Positions 6,418 through 8,789 of a stretch of 8,789 bases of DNA are shown here, piece after piece. The notes beneath the pieces were generated by a model, which did not search any database, was not told the origin of the DNA, and saw only the letters and a program-made list of their open reading frames with translations. The first letter of the stretch is position 1. Each line of letters begins with the position of its first letter. Made by a program: the position numbers and the translations under genes. Source of the DNA: Flavobacteriaceae bacterium (lineage in GTDB: Bacteria; Bacteroidota; Bacteroidia; Flavobacteriales; Flavobacteriaceae); NCBI GenBank assembly GCA_029247985.1, contig JAQWKF010000091.1, positions 1-8,789 on the forward strand. The letters are read 5' to 3'.

Positions 6418-7475
6418 GTCAAATCGAAGAATTACAAAAAGAAGCGCTTGAATTGCTTCAAGACCTCATAAATACACCATCGTTATCTAGCGAGGAAGAT
6501 CAAACGGCTGCCATCATTAAGAATTGGTTAGAAAAGCACGGGGTCAACTGTCTCCAACAAGACAATAATGTCTATGCCATAAATAAGCACGAAGATCCAT
6601 CAAAACCTTATCTACTGCTAAACTCACATCACGATACTGTGTTACCCAACAGCGGTTATACCCGTGACCCTTACAAAGCCGCCATTGAAAATGGAAAATT
6701 GTATGGTCTTGGTAGTAATGATGCAGGTGGTGCCTTGGTCTGCCTATTGGCCACCTTTGTGTATTTCTACAATCAAAAGGGTATGGCGTATAACATAGTT
6801 GTTGCCGCCACAGCAGAGGAAGAAACTTCAGGAGACTATGGCCTGAATAGCTTATTAAAAACCCTACCTGCTATAGATACCGCCATTGTGGGCGAGCCCA
6901 CGCAGATGCATCTAGCCGTGGCAGAAAAGGGCTTGGTGGTATTTGATGCGACCATATCAGGAACTGCAAGTCATGCAGCACACCCAAACCCAGATAATCC
7001 CATTTATAAAATTGGTACAGTTATAGAGTGGTTTCAACAACTAACGTTTGATCGTGTTTCTGATGCCCTTGGACCTGTAAAACTTACCGTTACTCAAGTA
7101 AGCGCTGGAAAACAACACAATGCCGTTCCAGCGGATGTGCATTTGGTGATTGACGTCCGCGTAAACGATTTGTATACCAACGATGAGATTGAGCAGATCC
7201 TTGAGCAAGCCCCTTGTGATATAAAGGCACGCTCCCTTAGATTGGGTTCTTCTTCGATTCCGATGGACCACGCTTTATTAAAAGCTGGTATTGCTGCAGG
7301 AAGAAACACCTATGGCTCTCCTACGCTATCCGATCAAGCAGCACTTACTTGTGACTCCTTAAAACTAGGTCCTGGTGATTCGCTACGTTCGCATACGGCA
7401 AATGAATTTATTTATGTTAGTGAGATTGAAGAAGCAATACCGTTGTATATTTCAATATTAAAACAAGCACTATGA
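6414..7475 (+). CDS. argE: M20-family N-acylcitrulline deacylase (ArgE type)
   Basis: This is a two-metal M20 amidohydrolase of the ArgE/DapE/ACY1 group. Predicted metal ligands are H72 and D103 (in GSNDAGG), E137 (in AEEE), E161 (in VGEPT) and H327 (in RSHTANEF). D74 and E136 are the expected catalytic acid residues. The dimerisation domain is inserted around residues 170-275, with the conserved GTASHAAHP at 183-191. The length of 353 residues is normal for Bacteroidota. Because ArgF' acts on acyl-ornithine, the substrate here should be acyl-citrulline (probably N-succinylcitrulline) and the product citrulline for ArgG. The ATG at 6414 overlaps the argB stop (ATGA). DapE activity is the main alternative, but the operon makes arginine synthesis far more likely. 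Confidence 0.92.
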   Translation: MSQIEELQKEALELLQDLINTPSLSSEEDQTAAIIKNWLEKHGVNCLQQDNNVYAINKHEDPSKPYLLLNSHHDTVLPNSGYTRDPYKAAIENGKLYGLGSNDAGGALVCLLATFVYFYNQKGMAYNIVVAATAEEETSGDYGLNSLLKTLPAIDTAIVGEPTQMHLAVAEKGLVVFDATISGTASHAAHPNPDNPIYKIGTVIEWFQQLTFDRVSDALGPVKLTVTQVSAGKQHNAVPADVHLVIDVRVNDLYTNDEIEQILEQAPCDIKARSLRLGSSSIPMDHALLKAGIAAGRNTYGSPTLSDQAALTCDSLKLGPGDSLRSHTANEFIYVSEIEEAIPLYISILKQAL

Positions 7476-8755
7476 AGCTTTGGCAGAAAAAAAAGACAAG
7501 CGTTACCAAACAAGTTGACCGATTTACCGTGGGTGACGACCGATTGTGGGACGTACGTCTAGCACCCTATGACGTATTGGCCTCTAAAGCACATGCACAG
7601 ATGTTGGCAAGCGTTGGACTGCTCACAGATACAGAAGCAAAACAGCTATGTGGTGAATTGGATAATATCATGACCTTGGTAACCCAAGATGACTTTATCA
7701 TTGAAGATGATTTTGAGGACATACACTCTAAAATTGAGTTTTTGCTCACGGAGCGATTGGGCGATGTGGGTAAAAAAATACACACCGCCCGTTCAAGAAA
7801 CGACCAAGTTTTGACGGCTATGCAACTATTGCTCAAAGACGAAATAAGGGACATTAAAGAGCTTACAAAAGATTTGTTTGCTACATGGATGGCGCTGGCC
7901 GAAACACATAAAGATGTTTTACTCCCAGGCTATACTCACTTACAAGTGGCCATGCCCTCTTCCTTTGGTTTGTGGTTTTCAGCTTATGCCGAAGCCTTGG
8001 TGGATGATGTAGTGTTGCTAAATGCCGCACATAACATCTGTGACCAAAACCCCTTGGGCAGTGCTGCGGGCTATGGCAGTTCCTTCCCTATTGATCGTGC
8101 CTTTACGACCGAAACTCTAGGTTTTGGTGCACTCAAAGTAAATGCTGTTGCCGCACAAATGGGCAGAGGAAAAACAGAACGTATTACTGCCAATGCAATG
8201 GGATCTCTTGCTGCAACACTTGGTAGATTTTCTATGGATGTATGTGTATACATGAGTCAAAACTTTGATTTCCTTTCATTCCCTGACCACCTTACTACAG
8301 GGTCTAGTATTATGCCACACAAAAAGAATCCGGATATTTTTGAACTTATTCGAGGCAAATGCGCCCTGATTCAAGGGCTTGGCAATGACTTTGCTTTGTT
8401 GGGGCAAAACCTTCCAAGTGGTTATCACAGGGAAATGCAACTGTTTAAAGGAAAGATGCTGGAAAGCATCGACGAGCTTAAAGACTGCCTAACTATATTA
8501 AACAGCACCATTCAAGAGGTACGCGTACGTACAGAAATCATGACGGACACCAAATACACCTATGCCTTTACGGTTGACGCACTTAACGAATTAGTGCAGC
8601 AGGGGATTCCCTTTAGAGATGCGTACAAGCAGGTTGGCCTACAGGTAGAGAAAGGCACATTTAAAGCGCCCAACAAAGTAGCGCATACCCATATTGGAAG
8701 TCTTGGGAACTTGGCCTTAGACAAAATTCAAGAGAAATTTGACAAGCAATTTTAA
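7472..8755 (+). CDS. argH: Argininosuccinate lyase
   Basis: ArgH splits argininosuccinate into arginine and fumarate, the last step of the pathway. Fumarase/aspartase-superfamily landmarks are TARSRND at 105-111, GYTHLQ with catalytic H156 at 153-158, and the flexible serine loop GSSIMPHKKNP at 277-287. His283 stands where many bacteria have Gln (MPQKKNP); this looks like a lineage variant and not a defect. The protein has 427 residues, somewhat shorter than the 455-470 of many homologues but complete at both ends. The ATG at 7472 overlaps the argE stop by four bases (ATGA). It is the last gene in the window; the 34 bases after its TAA show neither a hairpin terminator nor a further start. 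Confidence 0.96.
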   Translation: MKLWQKKKTSVTKQVDRFTVGDDRLWDVRLAPYDVLASKAHAQMLASVGLLTDTEAKQLCGELDNIMTLVTQDDFIIEDDFEDIHSKIEFLLTERLGDVGKKIHTARSRNDQVLTAMQLLLKDEIRDIKELTKDLFATWMALAETHKDVLLPGYTHLQVAMPSSFGLWFSAYAEALVDDVVLLNAAHNICDQNPLGSAAGYGSSFPIDRAFTTETLGFGALKVNAVAAQMGRGKTERITANAMGSLAATLGRFSMDVCVYMSQNFDFLSFPDHLTTGSSIMPHKKNPDIFELIRGKCALIQGLGNDFALLGQNLPSGYHREMQLFKGKMLESIDELKDCLTILNSTIQEVRVRTEIMTDTKYTYAFTVDALNELVQQGIPFRDAYKQVGLQVEKGTFKAPNKVAHTHIGSLGNLALDKIQEKFDKQF

Positions 8756-8789
8756 GGATTCTATTGATCGTTAAAATGTGCGCGCAGAC

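Noticed and set aside
8316..8348. Gln-to-His change in the ArgH signature loop as a sign of inactivation
   Set aside because: The serine, lysines and asparagine of the loop are intact, H156 is present, and the same substitution is, to my recollection, common in Bacteroidota ArgH.

Overview
The window carries a nearly complete arginine-biosynthesis operon of a Bacteroidota bacterium, most likely a member of the Flavobacteriia. This placement rests on gene order, on protein style (short ArgD and ArgH, a succinylornithine-type ArgF', an M20-family ArgE), on the absence of clear Shine-Dalgarno sequences, and on the moderate-to-low GC content. All intact genes lie on the + strand.

Layout. Positions 1-171 hold an inverted, slightly diverged copy of the inside of a GNAT acyltransferase gene. 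Positions 153-539 hold the + strand copy of that gene, which has lost its 5' end. Then come argG (536-1717), argC (1704-2690), proC (2693-3487), argD (3490-4614), an 88-base gap, argF' (4703-5644), argB (5641-6417), argE (6414-7475) and argH (7472-8755). The last 34 bases show no gene or terminator. Junctions are 4-base stop/start overlaps, a 14-base overlap or 2-base gaps, except for the one gap before argF', so this reads as a single transcription unit with coupled translation.

Pathway. The genes fit the acyl-protected route in which carbamoylation comes before deacylation. The GNAT enzyme would acylate glutamate, ArgB phosphorylates it, ArgC reduces it, ArgD transaminates it, ArgF' carbamoylates acyl-ornithine, ArgE removes the acyl group from acyl-citrulline, and ArgG plus ArgH make arginine. 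Ser90 of ArgF' falls at the position known to separate N-succinylornithine from N-acetylornithine enzymes and points to succinyl intermediates. ProC (proline synthesis) sits inside the operon without proA or proB.

The unusual part is the left end. Two copies of the GNAT gene lie head to head, both without an N-terminus, as 171-base inverted arms around a 96-base centre. The arms differ at 7 positions, all third codon positions and six of them synonymous. They are therefore naturally diverged coding copies and not one molecule folded back with random errors. Whether this is a real rearrangement or a misjoin between strain variants cannot be settled from the window. The rest is a well-understood biosynthetic operon, and I do not see a novel system in it.
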